A DNA stretch of 64,000 bases from Cohnella sp. SGD-V74 (GCF_003001675.1 NZ_PVYW01000007.1:186001-250000); one strand, 5' to 3'. Numbered from the stretch's first letter, positions 33,804 through 43,545 are shown. The notes: generated by a model from the sequence alone, not told the origin. A program made the numbers and translations.

Positions 33804-35620
33804 ACATCAAGTTTTTGACCTCCTATCGGACGCGAATGACCATCGGTTTTCTGCTTGTCATGATGCTGGCGCTGATCGTGGCGCTGACGATCGCCGACCG
33901 TCAGGTCGGCCGCGTCATCGGGCGCGACGTGCTTCAGTTGTCCAGCGACGCTGCGGCGCGGTTCAACTACGATATCGACTCGTACGTGGAGCAATTGGCC
34001 GAATCCGCCGCACCGCTCGCCGCTGGCGAGCAGCTTCAGCATTTTCTGCGGGATCGCGAGGCGGCCAAGCCGGAAGAGACGGAAGCGATCGAGAAGGAAC
34101 TGCGCAAATACGTGGCTACCAATCGTCCAGAAATCGCCGGCATGTTCCTGATGTCCCGGCACGATAAGCTGATTTCGATTTTCAGCTACTATTACTCGCA
34201 ATCGAACTTCTACTCGAACGAGCCCTGGTTTGCGCTGCCGTTCGGCGAAGACATAGAGCTGTATCCGACCCATTATACGAAGTATCCGAATCAAGCTCCG
34301 TTTCCGGTATTCTCGGTTATCCTTCCGATCTTCGACGTCGAGACGGTAGAGGCATCCGGGCATTTCGTGCTGGACATTATGCCGGAGAAGGTGATCAACA
34401 GGTTCGGCGAGACCGGTCTGGGGCGCACGGGCTACCATTTCGTCGCTTCGTCGGACGGCATCGTCGTCTACCATCCGAATAAAGACTGGGTCGGCAAGTC
34501 GATGTCGGAAACTCCGCTGGACAAGCTTCAATACGCGTTGTCCGACACCGCCAGCAAGGTAAGCTGGGAAGACGAAGAATGGTACGTCTCCGTCAATCGT
34601 TCGAATCGGATGAACTGGAACATCTTCTCGATCGTTCCGTCCGCGGAGATGGAGTCCGGGCTGCGGGCGGTGCGGATGTCGATCGTCTGGACGTTCGCGA
34701 TCGTCTCGCTGCTTATTCTGATCGTCGTACCCGTGCTCACGAACCGTTTTACCAAGCGGATCATCGTCCTCAAGAACGTGATGGCCAAAGCCGCGACCGG
34801 AGATCTGGAAGTCCGAGCGGAAGTCCACGACCGGCCCGACGAAATTCATTATTTGTATCGCGGCTTTAATCAGATGATGGATCGGCTGGAGAAGCTGGTG
34901 GGGGAGGTTTACGAGCTCGAGCTCAAGGAGATGCAGCTGTCGATTCGCCAGAAGGAGGCCGTCATTCGCTCGCTCCAGAACCAGATTAACCCGCATCTGC
35001 TCTACAATACGCTCGGCATTATCAAGAGCATGGCCTACTTGGAAAATATGCCGAAAATTGAGAAGATCGCCAGGAGTCTGGCGGACGTGTACCGGTATAC
35101 GGCGCGCTTCGAGAACGAAGAGGTGACGCTGAGAGACGAACTGGACATCGTCTCTAAATATTTGGAGATCGTTCGCCTGCGTTTCCCCTCCAGCTTCACG
35201 AGTATGCTGTCGGTGCCGGGCAAATTCCTCTCCAGTCCCTGCATGAAGCTGACGCTTCAGCCGATCGTCGAAAATGCGGTGAAGTACGGCATCGAGCCGC
35301 GCGGCGGCGACGGAGCGATCATCATAAGCGCGTACGACGAGGGAGAGGACCTGCTTATCGAGATCGCAGATAACGGCAAGGGAATGCCGCAGGAGCAGGT
35401 GGACGGATTGCGGACCATGCTGGAGCAGGCGACGGAAGAGCCGGATAAGGCGCCAAGCGGGCAAGGCTCGCTCGGCCTGCCCAACGTGCACGCCCGGCTC
35501 GTTCTTCGCTATGGGCATGCGTACGGCGTGAGGCTTGACTCGTTCGTCGGACAAGGAACCGTCGTTACGGTTCGCATCCCGTTCCGGCGGCCATCGGCTC
35601 AACATCGTGAAAATGAGTAA
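33800..35620 (+). CDS. YesM-like sensor histidine kinase, locus B
   Basis: The 606-aa kinase has TM1 (about 11-33), an extracellular dCache-like sensor (34-285), TM2 (about 290-310), HAMP, then HisKA SLQNQINPHLLYNTLGIIKSM (His in NPHLLYN; Leu replaces the usual Phe) and HATPase motifs VENAVKYGI, DNGKGMP and GLPNVHARL. The partner is the regulator directly upstream. Confidence 0.92.
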   Translation: MNIKFLTSYRTRMTIGFLLVMMLALIVALTIADRQVGRVIGRDVLQLSSDAAARFNYDIDSYVEQLAESAAPLAAGEQLQHFLRDREAAKPEETEAIEKELRKYVATNRPEIAGMFLMSRHDKLISIFSYYYSQSNFYSNEPWFALPFGEDIELYPTHYTKYPNQAPFPVFSVILPIFDVETVEASGHFVLDIMPEKVINRFGETGLGRTGYHFVASSDGIVVYHPNKDWVGKSMSETPLDKLQYALSDTASKVSWEDEEWYVSVNRSNRMNWNIFSIVPSAEMESGLRAVRMSIVWTFAIVSLLILIVVPVLTNRFTKRIIVLKNVMAKAATGDLEVRAEVHDRPDEIHYLYRGFNQMMDRLEKLVGEVYELELKEMQLSIRQKEAVIRSLQNQINPHLLYNTLGIIKSMAYLENMPKIEKIARSLADVYRYTARFENEEVTLRDELDIVSKYLEIVRLRFPSSFTSMLSVPGKFLSSPCMKLTLQPIVENAVKYGIEPRGGDGAIIISAYDEGEDLLIEIADNGKGMPQEQVDGLRTMLEQATEEPDKAPSGQGSLGLPNVHARLVLRYGHAYGVRLDSFVGQGTVVTVRIPFRRPSAQHRENE

Positions 35621-35636
35621 GAAATCAAGAATCCGG

Positions 35637-35668
35637 ATAAGGCGGTCGCAGACCGTCTTATTTATACT
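35637..35668 (+). promoter_or_regulatory. Dyad/attenuator and -10 before the locus B transporter
   Basis: An 11-base stem ATAAGGCGGTC/GACCGTCTTAT with a 3-base loop (35637-35661) follows the kinase stop, and TATACT (35663-35668) lies right after it, about 40 bp before the binding-protein start. The dyad covers the place of the -35. It could be a weak terminator ending the kinase transcript, a regulator site, or both. Confidence 0.55.
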
Positions 35669-35707
35669 TGGGAAACAAACAAAGAATAGTCCCAAGGAGG
35701 AGTCGAC

Positions 35708-37240
35708 ATGAAAAAGATCAGTATGCTGCTTTGCGCGTTTACCGCGTTTGCCCTGGTTCTTGCAGGCTGCGGCGATAAGGGAGGGGGAGCCTCTCCCGCG
35801 GCATCCCCATCGTCCAGCGGAGCCTCGCAGCCGGACGACACGTCGAAGAAGCTGACGCTGACGATGATGGTCAGTACGGCGGCCGGAGGCGGCTGGACCG
35901 ACGATCATCCGATGGTGAAATATTTGAACGACAAATTCAATATCGACTTGAAGTTCCAATGGGTGCCGGGAGACAGCTATAACGAGAAGCTGAACGTGCT
36001 CGCCGCATCGAACAATTTCCCGGACCTCTTCCAAATCTGGGACGCATCAACCTACAGCAAGTGGATGCAAAAAGGCGTGTTTCTCGACCTGCAGCCTTTG
36101 CTGGCGGACTACCCTAACCTAATCGGCAACGTGACCGAGGAAGCGTTGGCGATGATGAATCCGAAGGGAAAAGTGTTCGGACTCCCGATGTACGCGCCCG
36201 CCTTCCGCAGCAACCTGTCGATCCGTCAGGATTGGCTGGACAAGCTCGGCTTGCAGACACCCGGAACGGTCGACGAATTCTACGAGGTCGCCAAAGCGTT
36301 TACGACGCAGGACCCGGACGGCAACGGCAGACCGGATACGATCGGCTTCAGCATGTCGGTGTCCAACAGCGGCGACATACTGGGCATCGATTATTTGAAG
36401 GGCGCTTTCGGCTTGGCTAACCGCTGGAAGGACGACAACGGCACCTTGGTGGCTATGCAGACGCAGGCCGAAGAGTGGAAAGCGCTGGCGACGTATTTGC
36501 GCCAAGCGTACGCGGAAGGCGTGCTGGACAAGGACTTCCCGGTCAATAAGGAGCGCGATCCGTGGAACAAGCTTGAAGGCAACACGAACGGCATTGCCGA
36601 GGTCAATCCGAACGAGGTGTATAAGCAGTCGGTGCCGACGCTGCAGAAGCTGGCTCCCGATGCCGACATCGTTCAGCTCGATCCGCCTGCGGGACCGACG
36701 GGGCTGCGATTCGCGAACACGATCACGAGCACGGAGAAAATCGTGCTGAATGCCAAGCTCGACGAAGAGAAGCAGAGGCGTATTTTGCAGGTGATCGATT
36801 ACATGTTCTCCGACGAGGGCTACGTTTGGTCGAAAAACGGCATTGAAGGCATTCACTACACCAAGAACGGCGATACGTACGAAAAGCTGGACGCTTTCGA
36901 CAACGACCGTCCGCAAATTTTGTCCACCTGGTTCATCCGCCGGTTCGATCCGAGCATTCAAATCCGCCTCTGGGACGATAAAGCCTATGTGGACAAAGTG
37001 TTGGCCTGGTTCGAGAACACCGAGCCTTACAGCTGGAACAACCCGGCTGCGGGATTGATCTCCGAGACATTCTCGAAGAGCGGCATCCAGCTCGATCAGA
37101 AGTTTACGGCGGCTATCGTCAAAGTCATTACCGGAAGCGCGCCGGTGGAATCGATCGACGACGCGGTGAAAGCATGGAGAGCCGGCGGCGGAGACAAGAT
37201 CATCGAAGAAACGAACGCCCTGTACGCTGAATTGAAATAA
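35708..37240 (+). CDS. ABC transporter sugar-binding lipoprotein (LplA-type), locus B
   Basis: The 510-aa lipoprotein has lipobox VLAGC (Cys21) and a solute-binding fold of the large LplA/YtcQ class (NEKLNVLAASNNFPDLFQIWDASTYSKWMQKGVFLDLQPLLADYPN; DWLDKLGLQTPGTVDEFYEVAKAF). CCAAGGAGG precedes the ATG. It should capture an oligosaccharide outside the cell and present it to the LplB/LplC-type permeases downstream. Confidence 0.93.
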   Translation: MKKISMLLCAFTAFALVLAGCGDKGGGASPAASPSSSGASQPDDTSKKLTLTMMVSTAAGGGWTDDHPMVKYLNDKFNIDLKFQWVPGDSYNEKLNVLAASNNFPDLFQIWDASTYSKWMQKGVFLDLQPLLADYPNLIGNVTEEALAMMNPKGKVFGLPMYAPAFRSNLSIRQDWLDKLGLQTPGTVDEFYEVAKAFTTQDPDGNGRPDTIGFSMSVSNSGDILGIDYLKGAFGLANRWKDDNGTLVAMQTQAEEWKALATYLRQAYAEGVLDKDFPVNKERDPWNKLEGNTNGIAEVNPNEVYKQSVPTLQKLAPDADIVQLDPPAGPTGLRFANTITSTEKIVLNAKLDEEKQRRILQVIDYMFSDEGYVWSKNGIEGIHYTKNGDTYEKLDAFDNDRPQILSTWFIRRFDPSIQIRLWDDKAYVDKVLAWFENTEPYSWNNPAAGLISETFSKSGIQLDQKFTAAIVKVITGSAPVESIDDAVKAWRAGGGDKIIEETNALYAELK

Positions 37241-37297
37241 GGCCGAAGGAGGGAGAGCCGCATCCGCTCTCCCCCTCTTCTCATTGGAGGTGCACCG

Positions 37298-38209
37298 ATG
37301 CCGACGTCAGATATTCGCAGTAGACTGCGCCGCGGCCTCCCGCTATATGCTCTCATTTTGCCGGGGGCGCTCTTCTTCCTGTTGTTCCGTTACTTGCCGA
37401 TGGGCGGCATTCTGATCGCTTTCCAGGATTTCGAGCCGTTCGACGGCTTTATGAAGAGCCCGTGGGTGGGCTTCGACCACTTTGTCCGCTTGTTCGGCGA
37501 TCCGGATTTTTGGGTATTGTTCCGCAACACGCTTGTGCTAAGCGCGCTCAACCTGTTTATTTTCTTCCCGGCGCCGATTATACTCGCTTTGCTGCTGAAC
37601 GAGGCGCGCATCCGTATGTTCCGCAGGACGGTGCAGACGATCACGTATATGCCTCACTTTCTGTCTTGGGTAGTCGTCGTCGGCATTTCCGTGCTGCTGT
37701 TCTCCACGCAGGAGGGCGCGATTAATCAACTGCTGGCCGCTAACGGCTGGGGGCGGATCGAGCTGCTGACCGATTCGAACTACTTCCGTCCGCTGTACGT
37801 GCTGATGAACATTTGGAAGGAATCAGGCTGGAGCGCGATTATTTTCCTCGCGGCGCTGGCTTCGATCGATCCGACGCTGTACGAAGCCGCGGTCATGGAC
37901 GGCGCCAGCCGGTGGAAAACGATGCTTCACGTCAGTCTGCCCGCCTTGCGCAACGTCATTATTATTTTGTTTATTTTGCGGCTGGGACAGACGATGGAGA
38001 CCGGCTTCGAGCAAGTGCTGCTGATGCAAAACTCGCTTAACCTCGATGTGTCGGACGTGTTCGACACGTACGTCTATCGGAACGGCGTTCTGACGGGCGA
38101 ATACAGCTACACGACGGCTGTCGGACTGTTCAAGTCGGTCATCGGGCTTGTCCTGATCGTCGCGGCGAACGGCTGGGCCAAGCGTAAAGGCGAGGAGGGA
38201 GTCTATTGA
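37298..38209 (+). CDS. ABC sugar permease, LplB-type, locus B
   Basis: The 303-aa protein has six membrane segments, an LplB-type opening (LPGALFFLLFRYLPMGGILIAFQDF) and the EAA loop YEAAVMDGASRWKTMLHVSLPAL. It starts 57 bp after the binding-protein gene with TGGAGGTGC before the ATG and overlaps the next permease at its stop. Confidence 0.93.
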   Translation: MPTSDIRSRLRRGLPLYALILPGALFFLLFRYLPMGGILIAFQDFEPFDGFMKSPWVGFDHFVRLFGDPDFWVLFRNTLVLSALNLFIFFPAPIILALLLNEARIRMFRRTVQTITYMPHFLSWVVVVGISVLLFSTQEGAINQLLAANGWGRIELLTDSNYFRPLYVLMNIWKESGWSAIIFLAALASIDPTLYEAAVMDGASRWKTMLHVSLPALRNVIIILFILRLGQTMETGFEQVLLMQNSLNLDVSDVFDTYVYRNGVLTGEYSYTTAVGLFKSVIGLVLIVAANGWAKRKGEEGVY

Positions 38210-39072
38210 ACCGAATGTCGGGATCGGACCGCGCTTTCGTGGGGAGCGTGTACGCGGTGCTTATCGCGGCTACGCTTGTCGTCGCCCTTCCGTTTCTATA
38301 CGTCGTCATCGTCTCGTTCGCGACTAAAGCGGAGGTGCTGTCGCGCGGGTTCTTCCTTGTTCCGAAAACGTGGTCGCTGGACGCTTATCAATACTTGTTC
38401 CGGGAGCGCAACTTCCTGCTCTCCTTCCGCAATTCTCTGTGGATTACGCTAATCGGTACGTTCGTCAACATCGCGCTGACCAGTATGATGGCTTACGGCT
38501 TGTCGAAGCCGTGGGTGGTCGGACGCAAAACGATGAACATGCTGGTGTTATTCACAATGCTGTTTAACGGCGGCATTATTCCGACTTATCTTGTAGTGAA
38601 CCAGTTCGGCTTGCTGGACAGCTATTGGTCGATCTGGCTGACGGCCGCGATCGCTCCGTTTAACTTGATCGTGATGAGGGGCTTCTTCCAAAGCTTCCCG
38701 TCGGAGCTGGAGGAGGCGTCGCGCATCGACGGCTGCGGAGAGCTGTATCTGTTCCGTAAAATCGTGCTTCCGCTGTCGATGCCGGCAATCGCGACGTTCA
38801 CGCTGTTCTATCTGGTGCAAAACTGGAACACGTACTTTAACGCCTTGCTTTATTTGAACGACTCGGCGAAATGGCCTCTGCAGGTATTCCTGCGGCAGAT
38901 GCTGATCGAAGCGGCGGATTCCTCGATGACGCTGGAGATCGAAGGCTTCGAATTCGGTCCTCCGGTCAAAATGGCGACGGTCGTAGCGACGGCGCTCCCG
39001 CTGCTGGTCATTTATCCGTTCTTCCAAAAGCACTTCAACCAAGGCATGCTGTTAGGATCGGTGAAAGGCTGA
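38206..39072 (+). CDS. ABC sugar permease, LplC/YtcP-type, locus B
   Basis: The 288-aa protein has six membrane segments, the YtcP-type FLVPKTWSLDAYQYLF, FTMLFNGGIIPTYLVV and the EAA loop EEASRIDGCGELYLFRKIVLPLSMP, ending MLLGSVKG. The TTG start (38206) overlaps the preceding stop TGA and is seven bases after GAGGAGG; ATG 38215 is an alternative. Confidence 0.92.
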   Translation: MNRMSGSDRAFVGSVYAVLIAATLVVALPFLYVVIVSFATKAEVLSRGFFLVPKTWSLDAYQYLFRERNFLLSFRNSLWITLIGTFVNIALTSMMAYGLSKPWVVGRKTMNMLVLFTMLFNGGIIPTYLVVNQFGLLDSYWSIWLTAAIAPFNLIVMRGFFQSFPSELEEASRIDGCGELYLFRKIVLPLSMPAIATFTLFYLVQNWNTYFNALLYLNDSAKWPLQVFLRQMLIEAADSSMTLEIEGFEFGPPVKMATVVATALPLLVIYPFFQKHFNQGMLLGSVKG

Positions 39073-40496
39073 TGAACAAACGACCTTCGATCGTCTTCCT
39101 GATCGCCGACGACCATCGGTATGAAGCGCTAGGTTCCTCAGGCAATTCGGCAGTGCGCACGCCGGTTTTGGATGAGCTGGCTGCCGGCGGAGCGGCGATG
39201 CAGGGCACCCACATTTTCGGCGGTTTGACGGGCGCGGTATGCGCGCCAAGCCGCGCGTGCGTGCTGACGGGGCAGTCGATCTTCCGCTCAATGATCGGTT
39301 GCGATCCGGCGGAGTGGACGCATTCCACCGATATTCGCCCGGAGGTGCCGCTTCTGCCCGAACGCCTGCGCGACGCCGGGTACCAAACCTATGCGGTCGG
39401 CAAGTGGCATAACGACAAGGCAAGCTTCGCCCGCAGCTTCGAGGGTGGGGATAAGCTGTTCTTCTATGGCATGAGCGATCATTGGAACGTTCCGGTGCAG
39501 GCGTTCGACCCGGAGGGACGGTACGGCAAGGAGCGCGAAGTTGTGGAAACGCGTCATTCTTCCGAAGTATTCGCCGATGCTGCGATCGATTTTCTGGAGC
39601 TCCAGGATGGGGAACAGCCGTTTTTCCTGTATGTCGCGTTCACTGCGCCGCATGATCCCCGCACGGCTCCCGAGCCGTATGCTTCGATGTTCAAGCCGGA
39701 AGAGACAGCGCTGCCGCCGAACTTTGCCGCGGAGCACCCGTTCGATAACGGCGACTTGGGCGTGAGGGATGAGAAGCTGGCCGCCATTCCGCGTAGCGAA
39801 GAGGAAATCAGGCGGCATATGGCCGACTACTATGCGATGATCGCTCATCTGGACGCACAGGTGGGACGCATCGTCGACTGCTTGAAAGCGAAAGGGCTGT
39901 ACGACGACACCTTGCTGGTCTATACGGCAGATCACGGCTTGGCTGTCGGGCAGCACGGCCTGATGGGCAAGCAGAACGTGTACGATCACAGCATACGGAT
40001 TCCGCTGCTGCTGCACGGGCCGGGCGTCGAAGCGGGCGTGAAGCCGCTTGGGCTGCTAAGCAACATCGACATTGCGCCGACCGTGGCCGAGCTTGCCGGT
40101 TTGCCGGAGCAGCCGAATGCCGACGGCGTCAGCTTCGCAAGTCTGCTGCGCGGCGATGCAGATGCGAATACGAGTGCAGGTGCAGGTGAGCCGCTGTCGT
40201 TGAGAACGCATGTCTGCACGGCTTACCAAGACTTGCAGCGGATGGTGAAGGATCGCCGCTGGAAGCTGATTCGCTATTATCGCAGTTCGGCAAGCGGAGC
40301 GGGTACCGACCGCGTTCAGTTGTTCGATATGGAGGCCGATCCGTGGGAAACCCGCGACGTTAGCGGGGAAACGGCCAACCGGAACGAGATGGAGCGGCTG
40401 GCGCAGCTGCTGCAGAACTGGATGGACCGCCACGACGATATTTTGCGCCATACGCCAATTGTTGGCCCGACAATTCCTGGAGGTGACTCTGTATGA
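39072..40496 (+). CDS. Sulfatase (formylglycine-dependent, cysteine type), locus B first copy
   Basis: ATG 39072 overlaps the permease stop (TGATG) and gives 474 aa. Features: metal site VFLIADDHRYEALG, formylglycine motif C-A-P-S-R with Cys57, the active-site AVGKWHNDK and second metal site YTADHGLAVGQHGLMGKQN. No signal peptide, so desulfation should be cytoplasmic. It overlaps the GH125 gene by 4 bp, tying the two reactions together. It differs clearly from the sulfatases at 19905 and 41897, so a different linkage is likely. Confidence 0.92.
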   Translation: MNKRPSIVFLIADDHRYEALGSSGNSAVRTPVLDELAAGGAAMQGTHIFGGLTGAVCAPSRACVLTGQSIFRSMIGCDPAEWTHSTDIRPEVPLLPERLRDAGYQTYAVGKWHNDKASFARSFEGGDKLFFYGMSDHWNVPVQAFDPEGRYGKEREVVETRHSSEVFADAAIDFLELQDGEQPFFLYVAFTAPHDPRTAPEPYASMFKPEETALPPNFAAEHPFDNGDLGVRDEKLAAIPRSEEEIRRHMADYYAMIAHLDAQVGRIVDCLKAKGLYDDTLLVYTADHGLAVGQHGLMGKQNVYDHSIRIPLLLHGPGVEAGVKPLGLLSNIDIAPTVAELAGLPEQPNADGVSFASLLRGDADANTSAGAGEPLSLRTHVCTAYQDLQRMVKDRRWKLIRYYRSSASGAGTDRVQLFDMEADPWETRDVSGETANRNEMERLAQLLQNWMDRHDDILRHTPIVGPTIPGGDSV

Positions 40497-41773
40497 TAGC
40501 GATGCCCGATTCCGTCGTCCGGCTGTTGGCCGAGGCCGACGTCAAACTGGCGGATCGTCCGAAGCTGCTGGCGATGTTCAAAGCTTGCTTCGTCAACACG
40601 CTGGAGACGACGACCAAGGTGCTGGAAGACGGCACGACGTTTGTATTTACCGGCGACATTCCCGCCATGTGGCTGCGCGATTCGAGCGCGCAGGTACGCC
40701 ACTACTTGCCGCTTGCCGCGAACGACCCGCAGCTTCAACGGCTAATTGAAGGACTGCTCCGCCGTCAGCTTCATTTTATCGGCATCGATCCGTATGCCAA
40801 TGCGTTTAACGAGGCGGCCAACGATAACCGGCTCGATTGGGACGAGACCGAGCTAAACCCTTGGATATGGGAGCGCAAGTACGAGGTCGACTCGCTTTGC
40901 TATCCGCTTCATCTGGCGTACCTCTACTGGAAGGAGACCGGGAGAACGGCCGTATTCGACGACACGTTCCGCGAGACGGCGCGGCGGATTATTGCTCTCT
41001 GGACGACGGAGCAGCGGCATTTCGAACAGTCGCCTTATCGTTTCGCACGCCATACGGGACCGAAATCGGACACGTTGCGCAATGATCGGATGGGCATGCC
41101 GGTCAATTACACGGGCATGACTTGGTCAGGCTTCCGACCGAGCGACGATGCCTGCAAGTTCGGCTATTTGATCCCGTCCAATATGTTCGCGGCAGTCGCT
41201 CTGGGCGGCGTCGCGGAAATCGCGGCCGAAGTATACCGCGACGAGGAGCTGGAAGCGCAAGCTTTAAAGCTTAAGGAAGAGGTCGAGTATGGAATCGAAA
41301 CGTATGGCGTGACGATTCATCCGCAGTACGGCCGCATCTATGCCTACGAGACCGACGGCTTCGGCAACTATAACCTGATGGACGACGCCAACGTGCCAAG
41401 CCTGCTGTCTATCCCGTATCTCGGGTACAAATCGGCGGACGATGAAACCTATCGCAATACCCGTCGTTTTATTCTCAGCGAGGCCAATCCTTATTTCTAT
41501 CGCGGCCAAGCAGCGCAAGGCATCGGCAGTCCGCATACGCCTCATCGCTACATCTGGCATATCGCGCTCAGCATGCAATTGATGACGGCCGACAACGACG
41601 ACGAGCGGGAGAAGCTGCTGGAAATGCTGCTGTCGACGGATGCCGGGACCGGCTTTATGCACGAAGGCTTCGACGCCGACGATCCTGGCCGATTTACTCG
41701 GCCTTGGTTTGCCTGGTCGAACAGCCTGTTCGCCGAGGCGGTTCACAGGCTGATGTCGGAGGGGCGTTTGTAA
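40493..41773 (+). CDS. GH125 exo-alpha-1,6-mannosidase
   Basis: The 426-aa protein matches GH125 (formerly DUF1237): TFVFTGDIPAMWLRDSSAQVRHYLP near the N-terminus, DETELNPWIWERKYEVDSLCYPLHLAYLYW, the catalytic-acid region SGFRPSDDACKFGYLIPSNMFA, and GFMHEGFDADDPGRFTRPWFAWSNSLFAE with the base glutamate in MHEGFD. GH125 enzymes are metal-independent inverting exo-alpha-1,6-mannosidases acting on N-glycan-type mannosides. There is no signal peptide. Being sandwiched between sulfatases suggests the imported substrate is a sulfated mannoside. Confidence 0.93.
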   Translation: MIAMPDSVVRLLAEADVKLADRPKLLAMFKACFVNTLETTTKVLEDGTTFVFTGDIPAMWLRDSSAQVRHYLPLAANDPQLQRLIEGLLRRQLHFIGIDPYANAFNEAANDNRLDWDETELNPWIWERKYEVDSLCYPLHLAYLYWKETGRTAVFDDTFRETARRIIALWTTEQRHFEQSPYRFARHTGPKSDTLRNDRMGMPVNYTGMTWSGFRPSDDACKFGYLIPSNMFAAVALGGVAEIAAEVYRDEELEAQALKLKEEVEYGIETYGVTIHPQYGRIYAYETDGFGNYNLMDDANVPSLLSIPYLGYKSADDETYRNTRRFILSEANPYFYRGQAAQGIGSPHTPHRYIWHIALSMQLMTADNDDEREKLLEMLLSTDAGTGFMHEGFDADDPGRFTRPWFAWSNSLFAEAVHRLMSEGRL

Positions 41774-41896
41774 GTGAGCCGAAGCGATTCATAGAACGAT
41801 GTCGGAAGGTTGAATGCAGGTTCGTCGAGCCGTCCGCAAACGGCTGGCGAAACCGATGATGTGAGATACAGGTTGCTTTGAAAGGAGAATGCGATA

Positions 41897-43402
41897 ATGG
41901 CGGAGGAAAACAAGTCGGCTGCGCGCCGTCCCAACATTTTGTTCATCCAGACCGATCAGCAGAGGACGGATACGTTATCCGCGTATGGAGGAAGCATCTG
42001 TCGGACGCCTCATCTGGACCAACTGGCAGAGGAAAGCATCATGTTCGACAATGCCTACACAAGCTGTCCGGTATGTACGCCTGCACGCGCCTCGATTCAG
42101 ACGGGTCTGTATCCGTTTAAGCACGGCATGCAGACGAACGGGTACGGAATGGGAAGCATGGTGCAGGAGCTTCCGGATACATCGCGGCTGCTGAGCCGCC
42201 GTTTGGAGGAAACCGACTATAGTCTCGGCTATACGGGCAAATGGCACTTGGGAACGTCGGGGCCGGAGGAGCGCTATGCGTCGGGCAATCTGGGCTACAT
42301 CCGCTTCCCAGAGCTGACGGCAGGGATGCGTTCCTTGCCGACCGATGTCGGCTATGAAGGCGACGACTTCGGAGGGCATGGCCTGGGCGGTATGCATTAC
42401 GCGGCATTTAAGGACTACTTGCAGGACAGAGGCCTGGAATGGAACCTGATCAACAAGCTGTCCGGCCATTTCGAAGGCCACTTCTCGGCCGAGCTGACGA
42501 CGCCGGTCGAAGGAACGGTCGAATACTACCTGGTCGATCGGGCGATCGAGCATATCGATCGTTTCCGCGAGCGGGACAAGCCGTTTTTCTTTTCTTTGAA
42601 CTTCTGGGGGCCGCATGAACCGTACATCGCGCCGACAAAGCATCTGGATATGTACCGGGACGTCGAGATTCCGCCGTGGCCGAATTTTGACGACGACGGA
42701 ACCGGCAAGCCTTCCATCCATCGCATCAAACAGGGAAGTAAATCGTGGGAGGACTTCGTTCCTCACATTCGCCATTACTACGCGTTCATGAGCAGCATTG
42801 ACGAGCAGATCGGCCGTTTGCTCGATTATTTGAAGGAAAACGGGCTGTACGACAATACCATCATCCTGTTCTCCGCGGACCACGGCGAGTCGCTGGGCAT
42901 CCACGGAGGGCTATGCGACAAGTCTTTTTACATGTATGAAGAAACGTGCCGCATTCCGCTTCTCGTCAAGCCGGCAGCCGGAACGGGCAAGCCGGGCCGG
43001 GAAGCGAGCATGATCGGAACGTGCGACATTCACGCGACGATTCTGGATCTGGCGGGAGCGGGAGAGCCGGAGCAAGGCAGCGACGGCAGGTCGTTCGCGC
43101 CGATGCTGGAGAACAAAGCGATCGAGGATTGGCCGGATTGCATCGTGACGGAAGGAGCCGGGTTGGAGAGCGTCATGTACACGCAGCGGATGATCCGCAA
43201 AGGCGACTTCAAGTATGTGTTCAACTGCGGAGACACCGACGAGCTGTACGATCTCGCTCGCGACCCGCACGAGCTGCGCAATGTGATTAACGACAGCGAG
43301 TACGCAGCGGCTGCGGACGACATGCGGCAGGCGTTGGTAGACTGGATGAAAAAGCATGAGGACGGATTGCTGAAGCAATACACTCGTCTTCGCCTGGTCT
43401 GA
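41897..43402 (+). CDS. Sulfatase (formylglycine-dependent, cysteine type), locus B second copy
   Basis: The 501-aa protein has ILFIQTDQQRTDTLSAYGG, formylglycine motif C-T-P-A-R with Cys60 (preceded by CPV as in the 19905 sulfatase), YTGKWHLGTSGPEERY and the second metal site FSADHGESLGIHGG. GAAAGGAG precedes the ATG, and 123 bp separate it from the GH125 gene with no terminator between. No signal peptide. A perfect terminator follows, closing locus B. Confidence 0.92.
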   Translation: MAEENKSAARRPNILFIQTDQQRTDTLSAYGGSICRTPHLDQLAEESIMFDNAYTSCPVCTPARASIQTGLYPFKHGMQTNGYGMGSMVQELPDTSRLLSRRLEETDYSLGYTGKWHLGTSGPEERYASGNLGYIRFPELTAGMRSLPTDVGYEGDDFGGHGLGGMHYAAFKDYLQDRGLEWNLINKLSGHFEGHFSAELTTPVEGTVEYYLVDRAIEHIDRFRERDKPFFFSLNFWGPHEPYIAPTKHLDMYRDVEIPPWPNFDDDGTGKPSIHRIKQGSKSWEDFVPHIRHYYAFMSSIDEQIGRLLDYLKENGLYDNTIILFSADHGESLGIHGGLCDKSFYMYEETCRIPLLVKPAAGTGKPGREASMIGTCDIHATILDLAGAGEPEQGSDGRSFAPMLENKAIEDWPDCIVTEGAGLESVMYTQRMIRKGDFKYVFNCGDTDELYDLARDPHELRNVINDSEYAAAADDMRQALVDWMKKHEDGLLKQYTRLRLV

Positions 43403-43424
43403 TCCGATTGACCGGTTTCCCTGC

Positions 43425-43458
43425 AAAATAAACCCGATGACGGGTTTATTTTGTTTTA
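43425..43458 (+). terminator. Intrinsic terminator closing locus B
   Basis: A perfect 12-bp stem (AAAATAAACCCG/CGGGTTTATTTT, loop ATGA) is followed by TGTTTT. The A-rich upstream arm makes it potentially bidirectional. Confidence 0.9.
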
Positions 43459-43545
43459 GCGGGCCCAATTCGATTCAACCTTATCATTTGCATGAATGTT
43501 GTACGATAAGGGGGTAAACGAATTTGCGAGCAGGGGGCGAGCCAA

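Noticed and set aside
33776..36034. 752-codon minus-strand open frame
   Set aside because: Opposite the well-supported YesM-like kinase and binding protein; no motif or ribosome site.
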